Positions 34,548 through 46,688 of a DNA stretch of 64,000 bases are shown one piece after another (positions within the stretch are counted from its first letter, which is position 1; every line of letters starts with the position of its first letter). The translations under genes and the position numbers were made by a program. The notes under the pieces are model-generated. The model did no database searches. It saw nothing but the letters and a program-made list of their open reading frames with translations, and was not told where the DNA came from. Source of the stretch: Eriocheir sinensis (Eukaryota > Arthropoda > Malacostraca > Decapoda > Varunidae); contig NW_026111217.1 in assembly GCF_024679095.1 (NCBI RefSeq), positions 107,001-171,000 on the forward strand. The letters are read 5' to 3'.

Positions 34548-35003
34548 ATGCCTGGCCGGGCCGGGTGGTGCTGGGCCGCAGTCTTGGCCGCTCTGAACGC
34601 CCGTGTCTCGGCACCAGAGGCCTCCTGCGTCATCACCGCCGCCAGTCACTCCAGAGTCACGGCAGACAGCAGCAAGCATCTTCCCGGCGCCAGGCGTGAG
34701 GGAGCCGCCGCCGCCTCCTCCTCCTCCTCCGAGCCTCGGCGGTGTTTGTGTCTTGCCAACGGGACGCTAATCCTGATGCTGCTTTTTTTTATTTTTTGGT
34801 ATTTCGTTGGGTCGCTCTGTTTCATCGTTGCTTCTTTGATCGTTGCTGAGTGGTGTGAGGATGAAACTTTTATTCCCATTATTTCTTTGTTGTTGATTTG
34901 CATCGTCACTTTGTGGGGGTGTTGGGTCCTCTCCAATCACTGGCAGAAGATGAGGCGAGATCTCCTCACGGAAACTGCATTCAGATTCTGCCATAGAATC
35001 TAG
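34548..35003 (+). CDS. Possible small membrane protein ORF, 151 aa, unrecognised
   Basis: I do not recognise a family. The N-terminal ~80 residues are Ala/Ser/Arg-rich from the CpG-rich DNA. Two hydrophobic segments follow: about residues 73-100 (LILMLLFFIFWYFVGSLCFI) and 108-128 (FIPIISLLLICIVTLWGCWV). The end is charged. It lies just downstream of a TATA-like motif, which is the main reason to list it; an earlier ATG at 34544 opens another frame. It could be a first exon, a lineage-specific gene or chance. Confidence 0.3.
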   Translation: MPGRAGWCWAAVLAALNARVSAPEASCVITAASHSRVTADSSKHLPGARREGAAAASSSSSEPRRCLCLANGTLILMLLFFIFWYFVGSLCFIVASLIVAEWCEDETFIPIISLLLICIVTLWGCWVLSNHWQKMRRDLLTETAFRFCHRI

Positions 35004-35011
35004 GATAGTTG

Positions 35012-35443
35012 TCATAGAGGGAAGAAAGTTGTGTCACTGTCCTGAACTCTTTTCACGTAAAGTTGAATCTTACACTTGAATACTGCCACTTTGTCACGAA
35101 CTGTGTGCAGCATTGCAAGGTTTCCTTGGAGTGAAGTATTCAGGGAATTCACTTCAGAGAATAAATCAGCCAAGTAGGCAACTTTTGTTACGAAACAGTC
35201 ATCTTGCATCATTTCGTGAAGAAGATTTTCTTTCGAGGTTCGACCTTCTTGCAACAACATCGTTATTTCCTCTCGAAGTTGCAGCACGCGATTCAGAACT
35301 TTGCCACGTGAGAGCCAACGTACCTCCGTGTGAAACAGGAGAACAAAGACAGAGCCCATTTCTTCACAAAGCACTTTAAAAATCCTTGAAGTTGTTGCGC
35401 TCCCTCGGATGTGGTTCACAATCTTCACAACGTCTGTGAGCAC
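35012..35443 (-). pseudogene. hAT-type transposase-derived fragment (ZBED/GTF2IRD2-like)
   Basis: The 143 residues include [39 protein letters not shown] and [18 protein letters not shown]. These match the central region of hAT transposases and their domesticated relatives (ZBED, GTF2IRD2 and SCAND3-like proteins), in which [10 protein letters not shown] is strongly conserved. The BED finger, the upstream catalytic motifs and the C-terminal dimerisation region are absent, so this is a fragment, though open as far as it goes. Confidence 0.8.
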
Positions 35444-35449
35444 TTCAAG

Positions 35450-36244
35450 TCCTGCTCCTCATCTGCTCCTATTCTCTCACTCCTCATCTTTATCATCTCT
35501 AGACTCCTCTTCCTCCTACACCAATTTATCCCTCCCTCACCTTTATCATCTTAATTTGTAATCCTCCTCCTAGTTATTCTTATCCTGCTCCTACTCCTCA
35601 ACTACTCTTCTCTCCGTTATGTGTAGGCGCCTCCTCTTCCGCGCCGTTGTTTCGTATTCCGGACACGTCGCCTCGTCCTCCGTGCACAGTTAGGCGTAAT
35701 GCCACGCCTATTATATTCATATTTCACAGTGGACAACTAATGGAGTGTGAACCCGAAGTGAGAGGCGGGAGGGGGAGGAGGGGGGAAGGGGGTTGTAGGG
35801 GGAGATGGGATGGGAGGGAGGCAGGGGTAGATGAAAAGGGTGATGGGGGTAAGGAAGACTGGGTGTGGTGGCAGGGAGGAGGGTGTTAAGTGTAGGGAGG
35901 ATAATGGTGGTGGAACTATATGGTCTTATCTGCCTAGCACGGGGGAGTCCTTCATCACCTTTTTAAGTGTGGTGCAAGGAAGGTCGGCTCGGTAGGGGCG
36001 GCTGGGGAGGTGTAGCAGGGAAGGATATGGGGTTGTAGAGGAGAGGAGTGGAGTTAGCAGGGTGGGAGGGGAGAGAGGGTTGGGTGGCAGGGAGAGAGGG
36101 TAGAGGGAGGGTTTGGTGGCAAGGAATGGAGGGAATGGCAGAGTGCGACGAGAAGGAAGAGGAAGAGGAGGGGGAGCAGGAGGAGGAAGAGGAGGAGAAA
36201 GAGAATATGTGTGTGTGCGTGTGTGTGTGTGTGTGTGAAGGAGA

Positions 36245-36319
<75 letters not shown>

Positions 36320-36330
36320 GTTTTTTTGCA
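35450..36330. repeat. Low-complexity C/T- and G-rich region with (TG)n
   Basis: 35450-35640 is CTCCT-rich, 35755-36200 is dominated by GGGAGG and GAGGAGGA tracts, and (TG)n runs at about 36206-36316. The open frames are compositional. I see no gene. Confidence 0.7.
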
Positions 36331-36523
36331 CATTGTTAACATGTTTATTTATCTGTTCATTATTGGATGCGATATAAAGAGAGAAGGCGGTGTGTTTAAT
36401 CCACTAGCTCTAGACTACTTTCCGAACTCTGCCAACTCCAATCTCTCACAAATTTCCCCAAAACATCTCCGCCAAACCGAGGTGTAGGGTCTGTGAGAGC
36501 CCCTGTTACTGTACACAGCTTAC

Positions 36524-38230
36524 GTGATGGATCGACCAGACCGTGAAGAAGAGTTATCACCCACCTCGGCCTCCGGCCGCACCTCAAGCACCGAGAAAAA
36601 CAAGCCCGCCAATAGGAAGTCCCTCTGCCTGGAGGAGGAGACAACGTTTCCTGCCGTAGTGAAGAAAAGGAAGTGTGTGAGTGACGGCTGCGTTGCCCAC
36701 ACTTACTCTGGCCCCGAGAAGAACAAACCTGCCAAGAGGAAGTCCCTCTGGATGGAGGAGGAGGAGAAGAAGTCTCCTGACGTAGTGAAGAAAAGCTTGT
36801 GCTCCGTTGGCCGCAGCGCCGCCGAGCACCAGGTGAGCGTCCCCGGACAGCAAGGGGACGACAAGAAAAGGGAAGTCACCAAGAGACCGGCACCAGACGC
36901 CGAGCACCAAGTGAGCGTTCTCGGACAGCAAGGGGACGACAAGAGAAGGGAAGTCACCAAGAGACCGGCACCAGACGCCGAGCACCAAGTGAGCGCTCCC
37001 GGACAGCAAGGGGACGACAAGAGAAGGGAAGTCACCAAGAGACCGGCACCAGACGCCGAGTGCTCGTCGTGGCCCGCTGAGAAACAGCGGCAGGGGCCTT
37101 CAGGGAACGAAGGAAAGGAAGAATCAAAAGACTGCTGGAAGCTACCTGACAGGCGGAGGCCCGCTGGAGAAAAGCAGCAACAGTTCTCCGCTGAAGAGAG
37201 GCACGCCGTGAGTCTCCTTCAGGAGGCAGGCGTCCCTCTTCTCGACGAGCGACAGGAAGCCCTGCTGAGCAGCAAAGCGCACGAGACTCTGGGCGCCGGG
37301 GCCTTCGGCTCCTGTTGCAAGGTGTGGGACCCTCACAGCGGTGAGGAACTGGTCATCAAGACCTACTTCAGTGGCAGCGTGGGGGACCTCGTGAAGGAGG
37401 CGTCCATCCTGCAGAGGCTGCAGGTGGTGACCGGCGTACAGCGACTGGTCGGCGCCTGCGTCAGGAGGCGTTGGCTAGTAACTCGCTACGCCGGGCTGAC
37501 TGTTGAGAGATATTTCGCAACAGACCCCTCGCTGCCAGACCTGCTGAGCGTCGTGCTGCAAGTCGCCCGCACGCTGCAGGAACTGGCCAGGGAAGGCTAC
37601 GCCCACAACGACATTAAGGGCGACAACTTGTGTGTACGCGACGGCAGTCGAGGCCCAGAGGCCACCGTGATAGACTTGGGCGTGGCCGAGCGACTGGACA
37701 TGAGACAAATAAATAGGGATGAGGAGCCGGAGCCCTTCACGTCATGGCTTGTGCCGAGGCTGCCTCTGGACGTCCCCCCGTGGATCAGGGACATAGACAC
37801 GTACGATCTGGCCAGCATCATTCGCCACGCGCTGGCCATGCACGGAGGCCTCAGTAGTGCCCCGTGCCTCTCCCCCATCAGGGCCTGGGTGAACGCCGTA
37901 ATCAGGCCTGGGTCCGGCGAGCGCCCGACCCTCCAGGCGCTGATCCAGATGCTGGAGGCGCTGCTGGAGGCACTGCGAGGCGGCCAGACGCAGGGAGGGG
38001 CGCCGGTCACCCTCCCTCCCGGCGGCGGCGGCCTGACGGAGCAACGGGTAGCAAACACGCCCCTTCAAGGCGGCAGCGTCCATGCACAAAGACGGGCTGC
38101 GGTCACGCCCCGTCTGAATGGCTGTGGCCTGAACCAGCAAAGGGTCGCAGGCACGCCCCGTCCGTACAGTCGCAGACGTGCAACAAAGGAAGAGGGCAAC
38201 GATGGGGACGAAGGTTCAGAATACCACTAA
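36524..38230 (+). CDS. Intronless protein kinase-like protein, 568 aa
   Basis: The frame is intact. Residues 1-100 are Lys/Glu-rich and hold two related copies of a EKNKPAxRKSL segment. About 100-177 are three 26-residue repeats (AEHQVSxPGQQGDDKxREVT). The kinase domain spans about 250-485: glycine loop LGAGAFGSCCKV (about 254), VIK lysine (about 279), catalytic YAHNDIKGDNLCV (about 361) and VIDLGVAE in place of DFG (about 382). HND replaces HRD, so it is a non-RD kinase, but the catalytic Asp, Lys and Asn are present. A Gly/Pro/Arg-rich tail ends it. The substrate is unknown. No introns, a long open frame and GC-rich codons, unlike the neighbouring DNA, suggest a retrocopy, a lineage-specific family or capture from a mobile or viral element. 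Confidence 0.85.
   Translation: MMDRPDREEELSPTSASGRTSSTEKNKPANRKSLCLEEETTFPAVVKKRKCVSDGCVAHTYSGPEKNKPAKRKSLWMEEEEKKSPDVVKKSLCSVGRSAAEHQVSVPGQQGDDKKREVTKRPAPDAEHQVSVLGQQGDDKRREVTKRPAPDAEHQVSAPGQQGDDKRREVTKRPAPDAECSSWPAEKQRQGPSGNEGKEESKDCWKLPDRRRPAGEKQQQFSAEERHAVSLLQEAGVPLLDERQEALLSSKAHETLGAGAFGSCCKVWDPHSGEELVIKTYFSGSVGDLVKEASILQRLQVVTGVQRLVGACVRRRWLVTRYAGLTVERYFATDPSLPDLLSVVLQVARTLQELAREGYAHNDIKGDNLCVRDGSRGPEATVIDLGVAERLDMRQINRDEEPEPFTSWLVPRLPLDVPPWIRDIDTYDLASIIRHALAMHGGLSSAPCLSPIRAWVNAVIRPGSGERPTLQALIQMLEALLEALRGGQTQGGAPVTLPPGGGGLTEQRVANTPLQGGSVHAQRRAAVTPRLNGCGLNQQRVAGTPRPYSRRRATKEEGNDGDEGSEYH
36821..37054 (+). repeat. 78-bp coding tandem repeat, three copies
   Basis: Units start at 36821, 36899 and 36977, each exactly 78 bp and nearly identical, beginning GCCGAGCACCA. 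They encode the 26-residue repeats of the kinase protein, so copy number can change without breaking the frame. Confidence 0.95.
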
Positions 38231-38380
38231 TAAGGAATGTCACACACCGTTGACCTGGTATATTAAAATATATGGTTGAGTGCCACAGTCATCGGCGTTC
38301 CGGCAGGGGGCGATGAATTGCAATGCGAAAAATATAACCAATTGTTCCCATCGTAACTCCCTTCCGGATGGAGGCCCTCT

Positions 38381-38383
<3 letters not shown>

Positions 38384-38440
<57 letters not shown>

Positions 38441-38460
38441 ACACACACACACACACAGAC
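38384..38460. repeat. (CA)n microsatellite
   Basis: CA dinucleotide run with one GAGA interruption, about 150 bp after the kinase stop codon. Confidence 0.95.
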
Positions 38461-39635
38461 ACTATGACTCTTTGACCGTGAATTCAAGAGCAGTGGAACA
38501 CGCATATTTAAGTGTCAAATAAGGGAATATGCGGTGCACTGGAAGGCTAACAGGGGAAGATAAGATGAGGAATTTCATACTTAGCACTGAAAATGCTGAT
38601 ACATCTTTGAGTGATCATATAGAAAGGCTATCACATACTAATAGCTGGCTTAGGGTTGGACTTATTCTATTTGTGATTGTCTTAGAAAATACTTAATGAT
38701 CCTTGATTGTTGAAGTCTTTCAAGTCGCTTCATTATAATTATGAATCAGTATCATGGTGGCGTCCTGCCAGGCTCTCTTTACTCATGGGCTCAGCAAACG
38801 TTTTATGCATCATCCATTGTTTGAACAAAAATCGTTCCCCTTCCAGAGGGAACCATTACCGAAATAATTAGCGTGCGTTCCAATGACTGGACCGGAAAAC
38901 AAGAGCTTTAGGAATTCAGCCATTCAGTATATATTTATTCGAATATATTTTCGGCGCCGGTGACTCGCTATCATGCACGCAGGAACACGCCAACGAGCAC
39001 TGAACTGGTGCCAGGAGCCGGTAACACTTGTGGTGCGTGTTTGTGAAGCTCGTGTCCAGGGTTCGGAGGCAGGCCAAGAAGAGGCACTGGGGATGAAGGA
39101 TTAGAATAAACTATAACCTATTCGCGCCTGATACTGATGCCCAGATCTGCCAGCCTGATACTTGTGGTGCATGCAGGGGAAAGAAGTATCCGGGACGATG
39201 ACCTATTCAAGAATCTTTTTATATATTACAACACACATAAAGAAAACGATTGTGAAGAGTTGGAAAATCGTCATAAAAGCTGTCGTGGCTGCCTCCAACA
39301 CCCTCCAGCGAGCCGTGAAATCGTTGTGTGTGGACAGGCGCGGCTTAGCTCACACCCTCACGCCAAGGCTCCACGTCCACTTGTGTCTCGCCCTGCCGTC
39401 CCAAATGCATGCTTTGGTAAACACCCTGACTTGCAGGACGCACGTTACCTTCCCTGTCTCCCCCTGCTTGTGGCACGTCGAATTCTAGATTACTCTGCCC
39501 AACCCTGTTTAGTTTGTCTTCGTGTCAGTCTGTCTCACACCGCCTCAACCTGTCTCCCTTGCCTCACCCTGCTTGTGGCGCGTCGAATTTAAGATTACCC
39601 TGCCGATCTTTGTCCTGTTTGCCTTAGTCTGTCTC
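38461..39635. other. No gene recognised
   Basis: Mixed-composition sequence without tandem structure. The 151-codon frame at 39137-39592 is Cys/His/Leu-rich without any recognisable domain. Two related segments with CTTGTGGCACGTCGAATT and CTTGTGGCGCGTCGAATT, about 110 bp apart (near 39470 and 39570), form a short duplication. Confidence 0.5.
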
Positions 39636-39728
39636 ATTTTTTTTTTACAGCAGAGGAGACAATGCAAGGGCGTAAAAAAAGAGAAATCAATAATGAAAAA
39701 AAAGCCCGCTACTTACTGCTCCTAAATA
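39636..39728 (-). mobile_element. Jockey-family LINE 3' tail, minus strand
   Basis: TTTTACAGCAGAGGAGACAA then AAAAAAGCCCGCTACTTACT is the reverse complement of the GAGTAGCGGGC...CCCTTG...CTGTCTCC tail of the 9600-12860 LINE. Confidence 0.75.
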
Positions 39729-40924
<1,196 letters not shown>

Positions 40925-41269
40925 GAGTATATATGCCAGTGGGGGAGTGGGGGTGAGTAATTTGCGGGGGTTACGGAAGAGGGGTATCTGGACCTCCCCC
41001 CCCCCCACACCCATCTCTTTACCCTCACCCCCTCACCCCTCTCGGACTAGCGTACGGAAGCGAGAAGGGGGGGGGTGACGGGAGAAGGGATACTTGAAGG
41101 GTTAAGATAAGATCTTTCTTTGACCTCGAATGACCACCAGATTATAATCACGGAAAAGGTTAAGGACATTAGGTTAATGACCAGGCTGAAATATGAATTT
41201 ACTCTCTAATGCAAGTCCGAAAATAAAATAAAATCGCCATTGAACGTAAGACTCGATAAATTATTTAAG

Positions 41270-41460
41270 TTTTTGCTGGATGTATTGTATCATTATCTTC
41301 TTATTTCTCATTTCTCAACTTGTTTCTTCTTATTTCTTTCCTCAACTTATATATATTTTTTTTTTACTCCGGTTATTTGGTGCCATCTAACCCTAAACAC
41401 TGCAGCACCAAGTCTTTTTTTTTCTGATCGAATTTACCTTTTCCGTGAAAAGGGATCGTA

Positions 41461-41508
<48 letters not shown>

Positions 41509-42253
41509 CATTCCCCTCCGATTCTTGAGAAATCTGCGGCTAGCTCGAAATTTTGTGGGCCATCTTTTTTAGCCGATTATATGCTCCGAAGCGGAATTTA
41601 GTGAGGATTCTTATGGTATCTTCAAATTCCTCATACGTCTATTAGTTCCCGAGTTACACCGGAGAAAACTGATTTTTTGCTCTCGTCATATTAGCCTAAA
41701 AAATAAAAAAACACTCATTAATTAATGTCTTATATCTCATTTCTTAACTTATTTCTTCTTATTTCTTTTCTCAACTTGCATTTCTTTATATTTTCTGCCT
41801 GCTCTTCGGTGTCATATGACCTTAGACGTTGCCGCATCGAGTTTACCTTTTTCCGTGAAAAAGGGATCATGTGTGTGTGTGTGTGTGTGTGTGTTCCATT
41901 CCCCTCCGATTCTTGAGAAATCTGCGGCTAGCTCGAAATTTTGTGGGCCATCTTTTTTAGCCGATTATATGCTCCGAAGCGGAATTTAGTGAGGATTCTT
42001 ATGGTATCTTCAAATTCCTCATACGTCTATTAGTTCCCGAGTTACACCGATAAAACTGAATTTTTTTCTCTCGTCAGAGTAGCATAACAAATAAACATCA
42101 CTCATTAATTAATGTCTTATATTTCATTTCTTAACTTATTTCGTCTTATTTCTTTTCTCAACTTGCATTTCTTTATATTTTCTGCCTGCTCTTCGGTGTC
42201 ATATGACCTTAGACGTTGCCGCATCGAGTTTACTTTTTTCCGTGAAAAAGGGA

Positions 42254-42306
<53 letters not shown>

Positions 42307-42500
42307 CCATTCCCCTCTGATTCTTGAGAAATCTGCTGCTTGCTCAAAATTTTGTGGGCCAACTTTTTTAGCCGAATATATGTTCCGAAGCGGAATTTAG
42401 TGAGGATTCTTATGGTACCTTCAAATTCCTCATGCGTCTATTAGTTCCCGAGTTACACCGAGAAAACTGAATGTTATTCTCTCGTCAGAGTATCCTAACA
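41270..42500. repeat. ~385-bp module, three tandem copies in the left arm
   Basis: Each copy has TTATTTCTCATTTCTCAACT or similar, TTTACCTTTTTCCGTGAAAA, a (TG)n run (41462-41507, about 41873-41894, 42257-42304), GATTCTTGAGAAATCTGCGG and ATTAGTTCCCGAGTTACACC. The short open frames in them (FLNLFLLISFLNLHFFIF) are AT-rich artefacts. The right arm has two full copies and a truncated third, at about 49900-50850. Confidence 0.85.
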
Positions 42501-42639
42501 AATAAAAATCGCTCAGAGCTCCTCATCTACGTTCCTTAGAAAGATTGCCATATGTTACTATTAAGAAACTTATCCCAACAACTGCAAATTTGACGCACTT
42601 TCATCGAAAACTTAATTTTTAATAATTTTTTATTTACTT

Positions 42640-42722
42640 TTATGGCGCGTTTCGCGTCATCGTCCGCCAGAACCTTTTACCCTTGATGACATGAAATGCG
42701 TCATCGTGCGCGAGAGGGTTAA
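42640..42722. repeat. TTAA-bounded GATGACGC repeats, left arm
   Basis: On the minus strand TTAACCCTCTCGCGCACGAT then GACGC and, 45 bp on, GACGATGACGCG with AACGCGTCAT. TTAACCC plus GATGACGC motifs resemble piggyBac-type termini. The mirror copy is at about 49684-49765. Confidence 0.4.
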
Positions 42723-42949
42723 ATAAGTCAGATTTATCTCAAATTCACACTCTGGGCAGACAAATATTCGGAAAAGAGAAGGCAAACCAGTTTGTAGATA
42801 TATATAAATATGCCGTATATTCACGTCCTTATGGATATCTTCTTGTTGATTAGGGTATAAATACTCCTGAATCCCTACAGTTTCGCTCAAACATTGTTGG
42901 AGAGCCTCCCAGATGAACGCGTATTCCAATGGTGAACTCCAGGAAAAAG

Positions 42950-43275
42950 GAACTCTTACACGTTCTATACTCCCAACATAACGAACCCTATGGTTTAAGC
43001 TCTCAGCTACTTCTGATCTTACTCTCTTAAGCCTTTGCAGTTACTTTCTTAAACCATCGAAGCCCGCCTTCCTGAAGTCAGGTATTAAGTGTTGTTTCTG
43101 CTGACTCTATCCTCCCATTTAATATTAAATATAATTTCCTTATGATCACTGTTACCTAATGAACCCCCAACCTCAATGTTGCTTATTATGTCCTCTTTAT
43201 TAGTTAACAACAAATCCAAAATATTTTCTTCCCTCGTTCGCACTGTTTTGTATATAGAACGAACTTACATTAGCT
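42950..43275 (-). pseudogene. CR1-like LINE endonuclease fragment inside the left arm
   Basis: The minus strand encodes ILDLLLTNKEDIISNIEV then GSLGNSDHKEIIFNIKWE, matching the endonuclease of the CR1 element at 57604-58185 (NILDLALTNTEYMISELDVE, GGSDHKEIRFKL). The same fragment is mirrored in the right arm at 49140-49440. Confidence 0.8.
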
Positions 43276-43319
43276 GAACCCACACTCCTGGAAGAAGCTA
43301 AAATTTTCTAAAGGCTACA

Positions 43320-45597
43320 ATAAAATCAATATGACTGATGAAGATACGGCACGTCACAATGAACAAACTCACTGTCTTCTCTGTAAATACGGGTTTTAAA
43401 AGGTAAAGGAGTAAAACATCATGACCATGAAAAATCAGGAAACAATTACATTGAAGCTTATTGTAATAGATGCAACCTTCAAATGAAAAAAATCACAAAT
43501 TGCAGCGTACTCTCATTGCACATTATGCGGATTACGACATGACGTTAATCCCGCGTGAATTAACGCTACCTGGCTTTGAAAATCAAACTAAGACCAAAAC
43601 ATTCAGTTCAGAAATACCATGAAGTCATCATAAATGACATGAGATTTATTGACACGTATGTCTTTATGTCTGGTTCACTCGCGGCTTTAGCGAACCAATT
43701 CATCAGCACTGGGAACGAGCCCATGTGCACACAACAGATGTTGAAAGATGTGCCAGCACCTGCGTTACCATTATTGATCAAGGGAAAGCAGGTTTTTTGT
43801 TATGACTATATGGACTCGATGGAACGACTTTCTGAGACACGTCTTCCATCCCGCGAAGATTTTTCAATTCGCTTCAAGAAGCAGAACTTTCCGAAAGTGA
43901 TTATAAACATGCTCAGAATGTTTGGAAAGTAGCTGGATGTCAGAGCCTGATGGACTATTTGTTGCTTTATGTAAAAGTGGATGTTGGCCTTCTATGTGAT
44001 GTCTTCCTAGAGTGGAGAGGTATTTTGAAAACCCAGTGGAGGTTGGATATTGTAAATTATGTTAGCCTGCCAGGATTTGCCTATGACTCTTTTTTGTTAA
44101 AAACACAGCAGGAATTAGAGATGCATATTATACCACACATATATCATTGCATTCAAACAAATGTGCGTTTGGGCTACACAAGTGTTGTGCGTCGTTTTGT
44201 ACGCACCAATAACATCTACACGAACCCTCAGTTTAATCCAAAACATGATAGAAACACTTTCCTTTCATATCTTGACTTCAACAGTCTTTATCCCACTGTA
44301 ATACAAGAGAAGTTACCATGTGGAGATATGAGAAAACTAGATGAGACAGAAATGCACTGGTTTTTGAGCGGGAGGGGGGCTAGGTCAATCAAGCAACCGA
44401 TGGCGATTTTGGATACCTCATTCTGTGCAATACTGAGGCTGTCTCACGTGAAGTCATTGAGAAAACGGATGACCTCCCACTGACCATCAGAAGACACAAT
44501 ATCATCAATAGAGATATATCGTCAGCCGCACGCGAATGGTATGAAGAAGAAAACCGTCCAGTACCGTGTAAGAACATAAAACTGATTGGAACACATGTTG
44601 CTCAGGAGAAAATGCTGTTTGCTCTGTCCCTCCTTAAACTGCTACTCAACTAGGCCGGGTTGTTAAAAAGTGCATGCTATTTATATGTTTCAGCAAAAGC
44701 ACTTTCTTGCGGACTTCATTCAGGATAACATAGAAGCCCGCAAAAGTGCTACTTGCCCTATCAAGAAAACTGCAATCAAATGTATTTCAAACAGCATTTT
44801 TGGTCGATACCTGATGAACGCGGCCAAATATAGTGAAGACATAGATATTGTCACCAACCGCGAAAAGTTTTTGAAGCTGGCCCGAAGTCCTTACTTTAAA
44901 CGCGTTGTACCCCTCAATGATGGTCATGTAGTTGTAGTTCGCCATAAGAAATATTCACAGGCGAATCATCCAAACTACATTGGCTACTACGTCCTAGAGC
45001 TGTCCAAGCTGCGACTATATGATTTCGTTTACAGTATCATTAAGGCTCATTACGGGGATCAAGCGAAACTAGTGTATTGTGACACTGATTCCTTAATAAC
45101 AGAAACTGAAACTCCTGATCTATTAACAGAGTACTCGCAGGAACCCTTTAAAAGCTATATAGACACAAGTAACTTTAGCTCCTCACATTCCTTGTACAAC
45201 ACAGACAACAAAGGCAAGCTCGGATTTCTCAAGTCTGAAGTGAGGGAAAGAACCATCTCAGAATTTGTAGGTGTAAGAACAAAGTGCTACTCCATCCCCT
45301 TGACAGACAGTGACCGGTTGAGTTCAGCTAAGAGCGTTCCAAAGCTCATAAAGAAAAAAAATTGCTCATCAGCGATACAAAGACGTCCTATTCCAGAAGC
45401 AAACATTTACCTTTGGCTATCAGGGATTCACAGTGCGTAATGGACGAATGAGTACAGTAAAATATCCCAAGAGAGGGATATCTGTAGTTCAGGACAAAAG
45501 ACACTGCTTTAGCACCTTGGAGTCACGATCTTACGGTCATCCCGATAATTCTACAGGGGTAGAGGAGGAGGAAGAGAAGGAAGCTGTAATCATAATT
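43320..45597 (+). pseudogene. Polinton-type protein-primed DNA polymerase B, left-arm copy, frame-broken
   Basis: A Cys/His cluster at about 43355-43490 (HNEQTHCLLC, EAYCNRCN) resembles the N-terminal zinc region of Polinton PolB. Then come FIDTYVFMSGSLAALA, VFCYDYMDSMERLSETRLP, palm motif A in YLDFNSLYPTV (about 44270), motif B in KCISNSIFGRYLMN (about 44775), motif C in LVYCDTDSLI (about 45070) and the C-terminal GKLGFLKSEV and FVGVRTKCYS. These are protein-primed family B motifs. At least four frame breaks (near 43560, 43935, 44480 and 45355) and a TAG near 44652 prevent a full product. The 45165-45260 segment is intact here but damaged in the other arm. Confidence 0.88.
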
Positions 45598-45851
45598 TGA
45601 CCAAATTCCAATAAACATTGAGTTTGTTTGACTTGTTTATATGTCCTTTATCAAAAAATGAATGAAAAAAACAATAATTGTCTTAAAATTTATTCGATTT
45701 GTGGAAACATGTAGATAAAACGCGTCTATGTTTCGATCTGGCTCATATAAAAAAAAAAAAAAAGACTCGCGAAATGTGCGCGGCGGCGGCAGCAGCGGGT
45801 CCTGCGGCGACATCATGCGACGACAGGATGCGACAGGATTGCGTGGCCTCG

Positions 45852-45872
45852 GGGCGGGGCGGGGCGGCAGCA
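45852..45872 (+). other. G-rich arm tip, possible G-quadruplex
   Basis: Three to four GGGGC-type repeats (GGGGCGGGGCGGGGCGGC) lie at the inner tip of the left arm. The mirrored C-rich tract in the right arm is at about 46425-46446 and is one repeat longer. They end a GC-rich block (about 45770-45885) that contrasts with the AT-rich arms. Confidence 0.6.
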
Positions 45873-46068
45873 CTGGGGCTAGTGGTGGTGACGAGTGAGG
45901 TCCTGTATGGAGCCAGACCACTGATTTAAGCGTGTTATACAAACCACGATAAAGGAACTAGAAAATTATTTATGCTGAGAATAGCTTCATGGAATGTAAT
46001 ACACTTCAATATGAAAAATCAATAAAGTCAATACTTACTTTTTATGAACACGTGTTAAATGTTTGATG

Positions 46069-46417
46069 TCATACGGGCATTATAAACTTGCTGTAAGCGA
46101 ATCTCATCACGTGTTCATCATTCCTCGAATATTCGGTCTTGGAAAACTCCATACAAATTTTTTCAAGAGTTTCTCTTACACCCAAGTGTGAAACATTGTA
46201 GGCAAAGTACACGACATAAGCCCCGCACACATCGCTTCGCGTGCTTTGAAGTCGAAATGCATTTTTATATATCCTGAGCCCAGGGTAAGCAATATATTTA
46301 AAATAATCAGAGTATAATTTGAGGTCGAGAGCATAACTATCTAAGAACACTATCATGTCCGGTTCATAGTAGAGACAAATCCAGTGTCTCATTTCTCTTT
46401 TAGAATAACTTGGTAGC
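46069..46417 (-). pseudogene. Adenain-like (Ulp1-fold) cysteine protease of a Polinton, N-terminally truncated
   Basis: The minus strand encodes about 115 residues with REMRHWICLYYEPD (catalytic His), IVFLDSYA (acidic residue), AFRLQSTRSDVCGAYVVYFA (Gln and nucleophile Cys), ending MRFAYSKFIMP and a stop at 46069. The H...D...Q-x6-C order is that of adenovirus-type maturation proteases, a core Polinton gene that processes capsid proteins. The domain is cut at the arm boundary (about 46417): upstream codons are the inverted GC-rich arm tip and not protease, so about 50 N-terminal residues are gone. It is the only protein-coding remnant in the palindrome's centre. Confidence 0.75.
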
Positions 46418-46688
46418 GTGCTGCCGCCCCGCCCCGCCCCGCCCCGAGCCCACGCAATCCTGTCGCATCCTGTCGTCGCATGATGTCGCCGCAGGACCCG
46501 CTGCTGCCGCCGCCGCGCACATTTCGCGAGTCTTTTTTTTATTTTTTTATATGAGCCAGATCGAAACATAGACGCGTTTTATCTACATGTTTCCACAAAT
46601 CGAATAAATTTTAAGACAATTATTGTTTTTTCATTCATTTTTGATAAAGGGCATATAAACAAGTCAAACAAACTCAATGTTTATTGGA

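Noticed and set aside
35647..36377. Gly/Arg- and Glu-rich frames on both strands
   Set aside because: They derive from GGGAGG, GAGGAGGA and (TG)n low-complexity DNA.
39137..39592. 151-codon frame
   Set aside because: No domain, odd composition and an internal short duplication; probably chance.
42657..42929. 90-codon frame (MEYAFIWEALQQCLSETVGI) repeated in both arms at 49477-49749
   Set aside because: It is identical only because the arms are copies; no family is recognised, and it overlaps a TTAA/GATGACGC repeat at its end.
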